A stretch of 64,000 nucleotides of DNA from Quillaja saponaria (Eukaryota > Streptophyta > Magnoliopsida > Fabales > Quillajaceae): assembly GCA_029379385.1 (NCBI GenBank), contig CM055607.1, forward strand, positions 4,402,001 to 4,466,000. The letters run 5' to 3'. This document shows positions 37,625 to 49,410 of the stretch, in pieces; the stretch's first letter is position 1; every line of letters starts with the position of its first letter. Position numbers and translations under genes: made by a program. The notes under the pieces were generated by a model, which was not told where the DNA came from, searched no databases, and was given only the letters and a program-made list of their open reading frames with translations.

Positions 37625-39748
37625 ATGAAGAAATTAAAAAATTATTATATGCATCTGAGAAACCTACAAACTATGGAGCGCAGATGGATTTTCCCACTTG
37701 CAATTGGGTCCGTAGTTTCTCTTTTCCTTCTATTTCTAACAACTCTAACCTCAACAGATGGTACACCTCTCCTTCCATTCTACCGCGCTATAGTTTCCAA
37801 CCCGGTCTTCGCTGAATCCAAGCTACCCCCAATACCCATTTCGTCTCTCCCTCCACCACCTCGATTCGCATACCTCATATCTGGCTCCATTAATGACGGT
37901 AGCATGCTCAAGAGGACCCTTCAAGCCCTGTACCATCCCCATAATCGCTATATCGTTCATTTAGACCTTGAATCCCCGCCTGCCGAGCGATTGGATCTGC
38001 AGAATTATGTGAAAGATCATTCGGTCTTCAAGAAATTCGGTAATGTGAGGATGATCACCAAGGCGAATCTGGTAACGTATAGGGGGCCAACAATGGTGGC
38101 AAATACCCTTCACGCCGCAGCGATCCTTTTAAGGGAAGGCGGAGATTGGGATTGGTTTATTAATCTTAGTGCCTCGGATTATCCACTTATTACTCAGGAC
38201 GGTTAGTGGTTTTAGTACTATGTCTTCCAAGTATAGAATTTTTGTTCTGTTGCGATTTTTGTTGTTTTTTATGTTGTTTGATTGGTCATTGGTTTTTGGT
38301 TAATTAGATCTGCTGCACACGTTTTCATACTTGCCTCGCGATCTTAATTTCATTGATCATACTAGTAACATTGGGTGGAAAGAGTGAGTAAGCTTCATCC
38401 TTTGTTGTCATTTTGGTTCTATATGTTTTTTGTGACTAAATTGTTTTGACTGGTAATATGCGATTGATCTTGTAGACATCAACGGGCAAAACCAATAATT
38501 GTAGATCCAGGGTTGTATATGACAAAAAAAACGGATGTTTTCTGGGTTACACAGAAGAGAAGTAAACCCACGGCCTTCAAACTTTTTACAGGTACAACTT
38601 TGAATAACGTATCTCTTTATTAGATTTTGGGTTCTTGACATTCCTTAGTTCATTACACATATTTGGCTGTGTATGATTAAATTGCCTGCCTTTTGGTATT
38701 TTATGATTCATTATCAAATCAAATGGATCTAGTTTGCTCAGGGCTCTGACTGGGAAAGGTTGGAATTAAAAACTGATAGTAAAAGAAATTGATTAGTATG
38801 TAGTTCATGGCATCATCAGTTTATTGATTTTTTACTCTTAAAGCTTTGTATTTGTCTCCTTATTTAGTTGTGGATTTTATATGGTATCAGTGGCAGTGCT
38901 TCAAAGATGTTATTGGTTTCAATACCCTGTTAATGTAAATGTTGTTGGCCTGTGTTATTGATAGAGCAATGCTTCTTTATTGCAAAGGAAGAATCTTTGC
39001 TAGTTGTGTTTTATGCTAGATATATCACTCATGCAACAATTCCAATCATGCACCTCTTGTTCATATCCAAATCTTAAGTTGTAAACTTACAACTCTCCTT
39101 TCTTTACTCATGCCTTAAGTCACCTATCCTCTTCTGTTGGATACATTCCTTCCTACCTTAAGAGTTAACCCTTCAGTCCCGATTTATTAGTCACTTTTGG
39201 CTATGTATGTATGAAGTTTAAGCTGTGTAACGTACTTTGGTGTTTTTCTAATCTTATCCACATATTAAAAAAACCCCTTTTCCGAAAATAGGGCACAATC
39301 AATTATTAAAAATGAATCTGGATTTTAATTAAAAGGAATTAGTAAAGTAAGTAATGAACTATCATCTTAGGACAAAAAAGAAGGGAAAAAAGGATATCAA
39401 TTCAGGGCGGGGGATGAAATGAGGTTGTACAGTGCATTACTGAAAGCTTATCAAGTAGACAAATCTTGAAAACTTACACTGGATAAATAGGCTTGTAGGT
39501 TACGGTTGAAAGTTACACAACTAATGGTCCATTGCTGATTTTTGAGTTCTCATATACCATTCAATGACATTGGATGGTTGAATTTTTTCTTTGGAACCGA
39601 TTGTCTAGTCCCCTTATGTTGTAATAAGGTGATCTGAGAATAAAGCCCTTTTTCTTCATATTCTAAGGCTTATGAATTGTTGTAATAAAGTCCAATACTC
39701 ACATGTCTCTGACTTCTTCCAGACAAAAAAATCTCTCTCCATCCCTCC

Positions 39749-39785
<37 letters not shown>

Positions 39786-42062
39786 TCTCTCTCTTTGTGT
39801 GTGTCAGCGGGTGGGTGGGTGTGGATGTGTGCGTTTTTGTAGATGTATGCTTGTATATTCAATATTCAAAATTCAAAACCATAATGGGGAGGCAGACTTG
39901 AGATACTTGTTTGTAAACGAATTGATTTGATTAGAGAATAATGTTTTGAAGAATTTTGTATCTTTAACAAGGGTTTGTTCCTAGATGAACTCATAAAATG
40001 GATTCTCTTGTTGGTTAAAGTCCCAGTGTTACCTGAAATATGGTTCTTGTCTTGTGATTGTATCCACTTTACCAAATTTCTCCTATTAAGGAAATTGGGC
40101 TCCTCATTGTCAAAAGAGAAAAAGAGAATTAAAAAGAAATTTTTGTACTTCAGTTAATGACTTATTGTATTTTAAGAACCCAAATGACATAATTCACAGC
40201 TTCTGCAGTGGAATTAAATCAATTACATTTTGGTCTTAAATGTGATGTAAGTTTTGAGTGATATATTGATATGATTGTAATAGATTCCTGTTTCTATAGT
40301 TGCTTCTGCTCATAGAATGTAGTTGCTTCTGCTCATCACATTCTGGCTGCTTGATGATTCTCGTAGTGGGCTCTTTGCATGATAATAGTTGTTATTCTCT
40401 ATGATAGTAACAGATTCCTGCTTCTTGATTTGTAAGTTCTGTTCTATTGTTTTCTGTCCTTATATGTTTGACATGTATGACAAGTTGTTCCACAATGGAG
40501 TAGCACATTAAGTTATCAGGTTTTATATGGCTAGGATATTTTTCATACCATCAACCATATAAAGTGTGAATCCTGTGCAACTCCTTTCAGAAACTAGTAA
40601 ACAAAAAGAAATACAAAATGTTGTGAGAAATCAGGAAGATTTTTTCTCATCTTGGGCTCCTGACTTTGTAAAGGTTCTCTTGGCAGCTCCTGATTTTGCA
40701 TATTATGTTTCCTTTACGAAAATGGACTGCCATTATCTAAGTATATAGGAATCCAATTTTCTTTGAACATCTAGGAATCCAGCTTGCCTTATCAATTAAT
40801 CATCCAGTAATCAAATTCTCAAGGTAGGGTCAATATACCCCACCAGACACTGCAATAATATCAAGAATGTTGATCTTGTTACTCAGTGTTATTTTGAGCT
40901 TTCACTGTATTTGGGGATGGACAATAATTAATGATACATCTGCATTTTCTTGTCTGCAACACCTTTACAATATGGGTAGGCTATATTTCATGACAGGAAG
41001 GGAAGAAACTAACTCTTCACAAAGTAACAACAAATATTCTTTCCAGAAGAATTATTTTCTCTTTTGAGTTTATCATTCCGTTGCCACCAAATTTAGATGA
41101 TGAGGACGAACCATGGGATTGTATCGTATAAGGTTATAATCCTTTTGGCTGGTAGCAGTTATAGTACCATGGGTTTAATTCTAGCTGTTTGTAGATTGAA
41201 TATTTATCTGCCATAGGACCAGAATCTCCCATGCCCCTAATTGGAACTCTAGTTCCAAAATCATGGCCATAACAAATTAACTGATGTATGAGTGTACATA
41301 GATTAAACTTTGATTAGAACTATATGTTTCATTGTTTATTCATTATGTATGCATCATAACTCATCTTCTTCCTTTTAATGTATTTCATTAGGTAAGTCTT
41401 GTATTTTGATCTCGTTTTAAAATAAATGATGACTACACTTTGGGACTTGAATATTTGGAATGAGAAATTAGAATTCATAGAATATGTCCTTATGGCTTCA
41501 GTGACTTTGTTTAATGGAATACTGGATGCGTTGCTTTCTTTTTTTAGGCTCTGCCTGGATAGCACTCTCTAAGCCTTTCATTGAGTATTGCATATGGGGA
41601 TGGGACAACCTACCTCGAAATGTTCTCATGTACTATTCAAACTTCCTATCTTCCCCTGAAGGATATTTCCATACGGTCATTTGTAATGCTCAAGAATTCC
41701 GTAACACAACTGTGAATAGCGATCTCCATTTCATTTCGTGGGACAATCCTCCAAAGCAACATCCCCACTACCTTACCCTTGCTGACATGAAAAAGATGAT
41801 TGATAGTAATGCACCCTTCGCAAGGAAGTTTTGCCATAATGAACCAGTTTTGGACAAAATTGATTCTGAACTACTATCCAAAGGTCCAGGCATGCTTGTT
41901 CCTGGAGGTTGGTGCACAGGAAGCAGGGAAAATGGAAGTGATCCATGCTCTGTTATTGGTAATACTACTGTACTTAGGCCAGGACCTGGATCAAAACGAC
42001 TGGAAACTTTAATCGGCTCATTGTTATCAAGTGAAAATTTTCGACCAAGACAGTGTGTATGA
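37625..42062 (+). CDS. GLCAT14A: GT14 beta-glucuronosyltransferase, GLCAT14A-like
   Basis: Four exons, 37625-38201, 38308-38383, 38476-38591 and 41548-42062, give 427 residues with consistent phases. The protein is a type II Golgi membrane enzyme: a short basic cytosolic tail (MKKLKNYYMHLRN), one membrane helix at about 22-41, a Pro-rich stem, and the core-2/I-branching (GT14) domain from about residue 75. Family blocks seen: RFAYLISGS, ALYHPHNRYIVHLDLE, NLVTYRGPTMVANTLHAAA, GDWDWFINLSASDYPL, NFIDHTSNIGWK, GLYMTKKTDVFWV, YCIWGWDNLPR, NFLSSPEGYFHTVICN, and NSDLHFISWDNPPKQHPH. Arabidopsis GLCAT14A adds glucuronic acid to arabinogalactan-protein sugars, which affects calcium binding at the wall; the same role is inferred. 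Intron 3 is 2.96 kb. I chose the ATG at 37625 because it begins the conserved MKKLK start; codons upstream lack an ATG. Confidence 0.94.
39731..39830. repeat. Compound microsatellite in GLCAT14A intron 3
   Basis: Consecutive CT, CA, CT, TG and GGGT runs over about 100 bp inside the large third intron. Likely polymorphic; no other function apparent. Confidence 0.85.
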
Positions 42063-44091
42063 CAATGACAAGCACCAGAATGGTGTTTAAAATCATTTTC
42101 TCCTGTCATCAGCTTTAGTTTGTAGTTTATACGCACATATAAAACACTATCAAGTATAGGGAAAGAAAATGACTGCTGAAATATTGTTGATGGGAGCTAG
42201 ATTGCTTCATTTACTTCCCACTATAATGAGTATTGACGTGTTACACCAGCAAATTTGTAGTCCTGGATTCCTCTCCATCTTCTTCCTTCAACTTTTTATT
42301 TTTGTTCATAGATTTGTACAGCCTGCATTGAAGCTCTTTTAGGACCAACAATGTCTGGAAAAAGTACTCTGATGAATTTTATGAAACTAGTGGTATTCTG
42401 CTTCTCCTTGTGATGACATGAATGCCACTACAGGTTCAAAAAGTTAAGTTGGAAATATGAACTATATTAATATAGATACCTCGTGCACGGAGGACTAAAA
42501 TGATTAGACCAAATTAATTAGTGCTTGTTTATATGCAACACTACATATCAATGTTATGATTGAATTTAGCATGAGAAATTTTGTTAACAACTATATGCAT
42601 GTAAGCGACTACAACTAATAATTAGTATCTTCTTAACAAAACTCATATTTTAATATTCTGATATTGATCAACAAAATCATTAGATCACTTTGAAGATTTA
42701 ATAAATAACCATATCATTATATTTTCCAAGTAATTAATTGACACATGAATCATTTGTTTTAGGAAAAAGCACATTAATGTTCCAAACATTTCTTCAAGTT
42801 TTAAGTTGCTGCCTCCATTTTTAACTTCGTCTACTAATTAGTTCTTTAATTTTATGAGTAGGGTCTCATTTGCACTGAACAACTTGACGATTTTTTATGT
42901 TTTTTTTACTGAGCAACTTTACAAAAGTTGTTGAGACTACATAGATATATTTAATAAATTAAAAAAAAAATTAGACACAATTAGAAATAAAAGAATATTT
43001 AATTTAAAGGGCATTAATAATTGTTCAAATGTTCCTTTCTCAGCTTATAATAATAATAATAATAAATCATTATATATGTGTGAGTGGAAGTGTACCTCTC
43101 TCGATATATAATTCTAAATCTAATGACTTCTCGAACTAAAGATAAAGGAGATTAAAAATTTTTTGTCCAATTGTTTTGTTTTGTTAACTAATTAAGAACA
43201 AATTGTTTACTAAATCATGATGATTAATCAATTTGCTCCATTTATATATATATATATATATATAGAATGTTAATAATGCACATCAAAGTTGTGGTCCTAT
43301 ATACTCCCTCCTAATTATCAGTTATTTAAGTAGAAGTTATTATATTACTCAATTATACTAAAATTACAGATTAATATAAAATTTAGCATAAAAATATTAT
43401 ATTATTAGAGACGAATTTTGTCCCTTTTTGATAACTGGATTTCTTGTAACTATGCACTTGCCCTTGAATCTAACACCGTATCTCCTCCAACTCGATCCCA
43501 CGTACAGCCACCAATTTAGGGTAGGTTAATTTGGCCAAACTAGTTTACTCACCCCAGGCTGGTGAAAAATTTCTACACTCTCATCCGACTATGTACTGTT
43601 ACTTAGGATCAAATAAAATTAGATAAAACACTATAATTTTTAGTTTATTTATATAATAACAATACAAAAAATATTATCTAATCAAATTAGTTTCACATAC
43701 AAATGAAATGAAAAGTATAATTTAATCAAGCCTATTATCTGTTTTATTTTTATAAATATATAATTTAAGTATAATAAGAGTGCAGAGCAGGGAACCCTGC
43801 AAATTTGACTAAAATCCTTACCTGTCCTCTATCCAAGACTGATATAAAAATTTTATATCCTTACCAGGACCTTATTTACCTTGGGTGCATATTTTCTCTA
43901 CTCAACGGGATACGACAGGTAAGATACCTACGAAGCGGATTGAAAATGTTGTCCTACACCAATTGTATATCCAAATGTAAAAACAATAATCAAAGTAAAA
44001 AATACAAATGTGTGTGTGTGTGTGAACGGGGAATGGAAAATGTATTAGCAAAAACTATGAATAAGAATTGAGTAGAAATTAACATGCGCAG

Positions 44092-44137
<46 letters not shown>

Positions 44138-44263
44138 ATGAGTTTTACCCAAAGTATAGAAGAACTTACAGATAATAAAAGCAGTATCAGATTCGAACCA
44201 AGTAGCTGGCTTGCTAATGCCTTGAACAAGGTTGATTCAGAAATTAGATGGGTTTGAAGAAAC
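42063..44263. other. 3' flank of GLCAT14A and intergenic DNA with repeat fragments
   Basis: The first few hundred bases are probably GLCAT14A 3' UTR. From 42430 it is AT-rich, non-coding. A Stowaway-like word TACTCCCTCCTAATTA occurs at 43302, without a matching right end. The 43780-43960 stretch has balanced composition and repeat-like words (ACGGGATACGACAGG), probably transposon-derived. TA runs lie at 43246-43263 and 44094-44140. Confidence 0.4.
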
Positions 44264-44374
44264 TGGAGGGGCTTCAGCCGAGGGGAGATGACAGCTGCTG
44301 CTTTATATATAAACAAAATTGGCTCTAAATATGAAGTAGCAAAAGGTGTCATCTCTCCTACGACAGAAGCTCCT
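44264..44374 (-). ncRNA. miRNA precursor hairpin A, miR4376/miR3627 superfamily-like
   Basis: On the minus strand the 5' arm holds a 22-nt candidate mature miRNA at 44345-44366 with the core GTCGTAGGAGAGATGACAC. It pairs with the 3' arm at 44271-44296 over about 25 bp with roughly five mismatches or wobbles; outer helix GCTTC/GAAGC and inner helix TTGCTACTT/AAGCAGCAG extend the stem. The loop region is about 45 nt. Compared with hairpin B the mature sequence differs at 3 of 22 positions and with hairpin C at 5. Members of this superfamily in tomato and other eudicots (miR4376, miR3627, miR391) target autoinhibited Ca2+-ATPase mRNA; that is family knowledge, not shown here. Confidence 0.68.
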
Positions 44375-44440
44375 ATGAATCTCTCTCTCTCTCTCACTCT
44401 GCTATTGCAGCATCTATTACAAAACCTCGTTGCTAGCAAG

Positions 44441-44463
44441 TATATATATATATATATATAAAG
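44441..44463 (-). promoter_or_regulatory. TATA-like tract upstream of hairpin A
   Basis: A TTTATATATA run on the minus strand ends about 75 bp upstream of the candidate mature miRNA, similar to the spacing at hairpins B and C. Being a TA repeat, it is weaker evidence than a unique box. Confidence 0.4.
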
Positions 44464-45560
44464 ATTCTTGACTAGGTAACATGTTTTTTGATTTATTTTA
44501 TTTCATATGTCAACGGTTGGAAAACAGCTGTAAATTATTAACAATACTCCTAATCCGCATGACTTGTTTTAAAATCTTTTTCAGTCTTAATTATTTCATT
44601 CACCGATATCATTTAGATGACGTAGAAAATTTAACATACTTCAATCAATTAAGAATATCTTTCAAATGATATATAGATGATCACTATTAATTTCATTAAT
44701 TAATAATCATATATAAAAAATATTTTTGAGAAGAAAAAAAAAAGATTTATCTAATTAATTATATTATAGTCACTGAATATGTAACTCAAGTGATAACGGT
44801 AGAATTATCTATTTAATATTATTTTATTCCAAATTTGACTGATCTGAGTGTCTATATATATATCTGCTTCTTGGTTTATACCTTAATGGCATGTGAAAGC
44901 ATACTTTTGGACTGGTTTCTTAAAAAACAGAACAGATTTGTTATTGCTGGGGAAGGTATTATTTATTTATTTGGATAGGTTAAGGAATTTTTTGGAGAAT
45001 ATGTTTGCAACTGGGGGAGAACCAACACTTGCTTTGCTGGAGTCCAATTGTGGCGATGTGGCTGGCCTGTGGGTGTATTAAATTTGCCAACTTATTTTAT
45101 TAACTACATATATGGTACACATTTTTTAAAGACTCGCAATTACCCAAGTCTCTTCCTCTATTCTCTCTTTCAAATACGTTTAATTATTTGAATATATCAA
45201 CTGAATCATTTGATTATTATAACTAATGATTCTAACTAAAATCAATTTTTGGGATACAACAAGAATTTGTATTCTCAAATAATATCGTAAGACTTTGCCG
45301 TCATTGTGAAAATTTATTTTTCCAACGATTAATCTATGACTATTCTTCTGCATTTTCTTCCCACATAATATCTAATTAATACTTTAAAATAAAACATATA
45401 GTCATAAGAAAGGAGGTAGATTTATTATGAATTTTTCTAACTAGTATCCTAAGTGTACTTGATAAATAATAATAAATATGAATTTTAAAATTCAAAATAT
45501 TCTAAAAATAATAAATTATTTATTATATACACTAAATCATGACCAATTAAAGCACCTATA
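44464..45560. other. Intergenic, AT-rich
   Basis: No supportable gene. A short GC-richer island at 44900-45080 can be read as a 62-residue ORF (GEPTLALLESNCGDVAGLWV) without family resemblance; probably a repeat fragment. Confidence 0.4.
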
Positions 45561-45728
45561 AAAAAAAAAAATCCATTTATTATACCCTGATTATGTATAA
45601 CCAGGCCGGTCTCATATATTTATGAAATGAATAAAAAATATTTATGAAATGAATAAAATGCACGAGTGAGGGTTGAACCCACCACCCAAAAGTGCCTAGA
45701 CAACATCTCTATCAATGAGCCAAGCTAT
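45561..45728 (-). mobile_element. tRNA-derived SINE (minus strand)
   Basis: On the minus strand an A-box-like TGGCTCATTGATAGAG (45707-45722) is followed about 28 bp later by the B box GGTTCAACCC (45670-45679), the layout of a Pol III promoter. The body runs on for about 100 bp and ends in a T run (45561-45571). Two copies of a TTTATGAAATGAATAAAA word lie in the body. This fits a tRNA-related plant SINE with a poly-T tail. Target-site duplications were not identified. Confidence 0.6.
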
Positions 45729-48700
45729 TATTGTTTGCTGTAATTTACAAATTATATAGTAGTTATTATTATTCTAGAATTTAAATGAAAAAAAAAAAAT
45801 TAAAACATTATACTCCTTTGTTATTACTGGTTATACTAAGTTTAAAATTTAAAATCTAATTTATTCATCCAATTAGATGAGTATAAATAAAACTATTTAA
45901 AGATATTGTGAACTTTGATATTATTTTATCACATGATACTTTAAATGTAAATATAATATGTTAATTTACTATTTATTTTATAAAATAAAATATTTTATTG
46001 TATTAGTTGAGGTAACATTAGTTAGTAATAAATTGAATATATAAAAATACATCACTAATTAACTTATATAATATGATTTGTATTTTTAAAATTAAAAATT
46101 AATTAAAATTAATATCTAATTTAATTATGACATCACCGGTTGGATTAGTGGTTGACCTGCGATTCAACTAGGAACCCGAGACTCCAATGTTTTTTTAAGT
46201 CAACGATAAATTTGGTTTTAAAAACATTGCCCATAAATAATATGTAATTTAGATTTTTGAGAAGGATAAGCCCACAATATAACAAAAATATAGTTATGCA
46301 GCCTAATATATTATATAAAAGCTTATACTATATATAATTCTATACGACAAGCCGAAAGATATCTTCTGTAAAATACATGGTTTCTTGTTATGATCTTGAG
46401 GATGTTCAGTATTCTATTTTAATAGAACCTGTAATTTAAATTACAAATAATTATTAGAAAAGGATTAATATATATTTATAAAAATTCATAAATATGAAAA
46501 AATAAAAATAAAAATGTGCACCCAATTAATAGGGATTTGGAGAGAGATGGAGAGATTTGGGTAATTGTGAGTCTAGGAGAGAGAAAACTTAAAAAATCAA
46601 ACTATTGTATTAGTTTGACTTTCTTTTCATTTAATAGATGGTAAATTAATTTACTTAAATACTAAACAAGTTATGAAAAAAGAAATATTGGTACTTTAAT
46701 TTTTCTTAAAAAAAAAAAAAAAAACTAACTTCATAGCAGTAAACAATATGTATTATTCTAGAAAGCATTTAGATTCTTAATATAACTCTAGCTCTTTTCT
46801 TCAAATTGATGTGCTATTTTTGAAAACATTTAGAAAGAACAAAGTAAACGTGAAACCCAATTAAAAAAAAAAAAAACTTCCTGTGCTTGAAGAGAGTGAA
46901 AGTGAAAATTACGAGTGGAGATTAAAACAAATTAAATACACTACTTTGACTTTTCTTAATTTAATTAAAAAAAAATTGAATGAAGGGAAAATTAGTCTTT
47001 TTAAATATTTATTAGGTTGTGGATATAAATAAGATTTTGGCTGTAGATTTAACAAGTCTACAAAATAAATAATAAGATATGGATCATATCTTATTATAGG
47101 CTGAAAAAATTGTTTGCAGCGCTGAAAGAATTGCAAATGAATTAGAGGGAGTATCGAGTATCATAAATGAACGAACGAAACAAATCAATTAGTCATTTTC
47201 ATCCACAAAACCATCTTAATCATGTTTATGGTGACGAAACATACTTTTTTCTTTTGAAATTTCCTAGGTGTGACTTTCACCTGTTATGTTTCGAATTTCC
47301 CATTAGTTTCCTTTTGGGTTGCCAAGAAATTCTTCTGAAAAAAATACGTTATATCTAAATTAAAATTCTATTTAGATTTGATTCTAAATTCATGATTGTG
47401 TTTTCTTTATTATGCATTACAACAGTACCAACTCATGGCTACTGCAGATTAATCACTCAATTTCCTTTGTTAATTTTATGGAGAGACTAATCAACTCTAC
47501 TACTTAGACAATTTTTTTCGTTAAGTTAATTTGGAAAGGTAGAGAGAGTAAAATATTTATAAATTTTATAATTTTAACATAAATTAGTTTAGATATCATA
47601 CTAATATTATTAAAAAAAAAATATCCTAATTACCCATTCACATCTCCAATGTCCTGATTTTCTCAAATTAGTTTATCCATCGACATTGAATTTTTAGATT
47701 TAATTGGGCTCTCTTAGCTAGATTAATTTATCCAATGCAATTATTCTTTCTCCTCAAAATGAAGAACACTTCTTCAATTTTCTGATCTCTTTTATGGATT
47801 TAATCTTCTAATCCTCCTTCTCATTTTATTATGTCAAAACTTGTCTACTCATCATTTGAAAATTTCCTTGTTTTCTCCGGTGAAGGTTGCCCTAGAATCA
47901 GTTATGGGTATTTATTGGTGACTCTCTTTGGGTTTTTTGAATTGAATTTTCTTTCTAATTTCTTGTTTCCTTTCATTCTGTGACGATGTCATCATTTTCC
48001 CTCTAGACCTTCTAAAGTGTCCTTTAACAACTATGTTGGTATTACAGTCTTAAAAAGGTCTAGATCTTTTAATTCTAGGATGCCATTTGGAAGTTTGAAT
48101 CAAAGCAAGCAGAATATCATTTCTTTGTTTCAAAGGAGTTTGAGGAGGAACTTAGTGGAAAAAGGAAAATATGAAAACAGTAAGAGATTAGAAAATTAGA
48201 GAATGAGTGATCCCATTTTGAAGAGAGAGAAATATTAATTACATTGAAATTCAAAATTTGAGATTTATAATATATATATATATATTTTATTACATTATCA
48301 TATGACCTTTGGAACCCATAGTGGTGGAATATTTTGATATCTTCTTGTACTTGTCTATATATTTTACTTGAGACATGTGTGAGTGTAACTAAAAAATTAT
48401 ACAAGGAAGGAAAGATGTAACAAAAACTAGTAATATTACCTTCGTTTCCTTTCCTCACACTTTGACCATCCAAATATAGCCTGCACTATATGCAAAGGTC
48501 AGTTTATACATTGAGAACCAACTAATTCCTAAAAATATATATATAAAATAAAATTCAGCATATCAATATATGTTGGTTGGTTGCAATCTGTATAGTGCAA
48601 CTCAAAAAATCTTGAAAATATGATTTTCTTTAATACACTTATTTCAAATTAAGAAATCTTAGCTATTTGGGGAGAAATTAAAAGAACTTGATGTGTAATT

Positions 48701-48999
48701 CTCAACTTGCTTGAAGAACTCGAGACTTTGATTTCGGTATAAAAGGCAAACTGCAAGTATCATAATAGAACGGAAAGAATAAATACACATGATCAATTCA
48801 ACAATTAAGTTGTTAGAGAATTCCAATATGAGCAGAATAATTTTCTCTGTAACACATATATAATAAAGAAAAATGAACATATAATATATGCAAGTAATAT
48901 CATATTCTCTCAAAACTGAAACCAATTATACATGATTCACCGATGAAAATTTAAAAAATTTATACATATAATTTATAAGTGGAATTGAAGGTTGCTGAA
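45729..48999. other. Intergenic, AT-rich, repeat-bearing
   Basis: About 3.3 kb without a convincing gene. It contains a MITE relic (46260-46353), poly-A runs at 46709-46724 and 46862-46875, and a less AT-rich patch at 47640-48180 with a 60-residue ORF of no recognisable family. TA run at 48270-48285. Confidence 0.4.
46260..46353 (+). mobile_element. Relic of the 194-bp TTAA MITE
   Basis: This stretch matches the right half of the MITE at 60998-61191: shared words are AGGATAAG, GCCTAATA(T/C)ATTATATAA, TATACTATATATA and TATACGA...CAAGCC. The left half and part of the right terminal repeat are missing. It shows the family has at least two copies in this window. Confidence 0.6.
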
Positions 49000-49098
49000 G
49001 GGGAGTTCTGTCGAGAAGAGATGGTGCCTGTTGCTGCTGCAAATGGATGTAAATGCAAGCACAGCACAAGGAGCCATCTCTCCTTCGACAGAAGCCCA
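49000..49098 (-). ncRNA. miRNA precursor hairpin B, miR3627/miR4376 superfamily-like
   Basis: Minus-strand stem-loop. The candidate 22-nt mature miRNA on the 5' arm is at 49070-49091, core GTCGAAGGAGAGATGGCTC. The 3' arm (49005-49029) carries CACCATCTCTTCTCGACAGA and pairs with it along the full length with one bulge; TTCTGTCGA is perfectly matched at the base. The loop is about 40 nt with the inner helix near GCAGCAGCAACAG. A minus-strand ORF of 68 codons (ATG at 49132) runs straight through the hairpin. It sits about 4.6 kb from hairpin A and 3.3 kb from hairpin C, all in the same orientation. Confidence 0.68.
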
Positions 49099-49150
49099 CT
49101 TTAACCTTAATTTCTTCCTCCTTGCAATTCATCCTTCATGAAATCCACTA

Positions 49151-49158
49151 TATTTATA
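49151..49158 (-). promoter_or_regulatory. TATA box upstream of hairpin B
   Basis: The minus strand reads CCTATAAATATAG, a canonical plant TATA box, 60 bp upstream of the candidate mature sequence. Transcription would start near 49120-49125, just before the hairpin. Confidence 0.6.
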
Positions 49159-49383
49159 GGCAAGAAAGTGGAATGAAGGCTGGTCTCTAGGGCATATTTT
49201 CAAACATGGAGGAATCTTCCAAACCCAACAATGTTATTTGGGTCCCTTTGAATAATTGTTTTATATATTCTATGAATTACTAAGATTTTGTATAGAAATT
49301 GCATGGTGGGAATAGAGTGTGTGAAATCAAAGTTTGATTCCCATTATTACAGTCAAAATGTAAAAAAAGAAAAGAAAAAAAAA

Positions 49384-49410
49384 GGTGGGGGGCGGGGGGG
49401 GGGGGGAGGG
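49384..49410 (+). repeat. Poly-G tract
   Basis: Twenty-seven bases almost entirely G, with single T, C and A interruptions, preceded by a 25-bp A/G stretch. Very unusual in this AT-rich context and capable of forming a G-quadruplex. It may also be a sequencing-sensitive homopolymer. Confidence 0.8.

Noticed and set aside
42325..42400. Walker-A-like peptide GPTMSGKSTLM in the GLCAT14A 3' flank
   Set aside because: The frame is short, closes within a few codons, and no other ATPase motif lies nearby; it is most likely chance in a 3' UTR.
43302..43440. Stowaway-like CTCCCTCC start
   Set aside because: No matching inverted right terminus within 400 bp.
44893..45081. 62-residue ORF between MIR hairpins A and B
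   Set aside because: No family resemblance, no leader or promoter, and frame alternatives are equally open.
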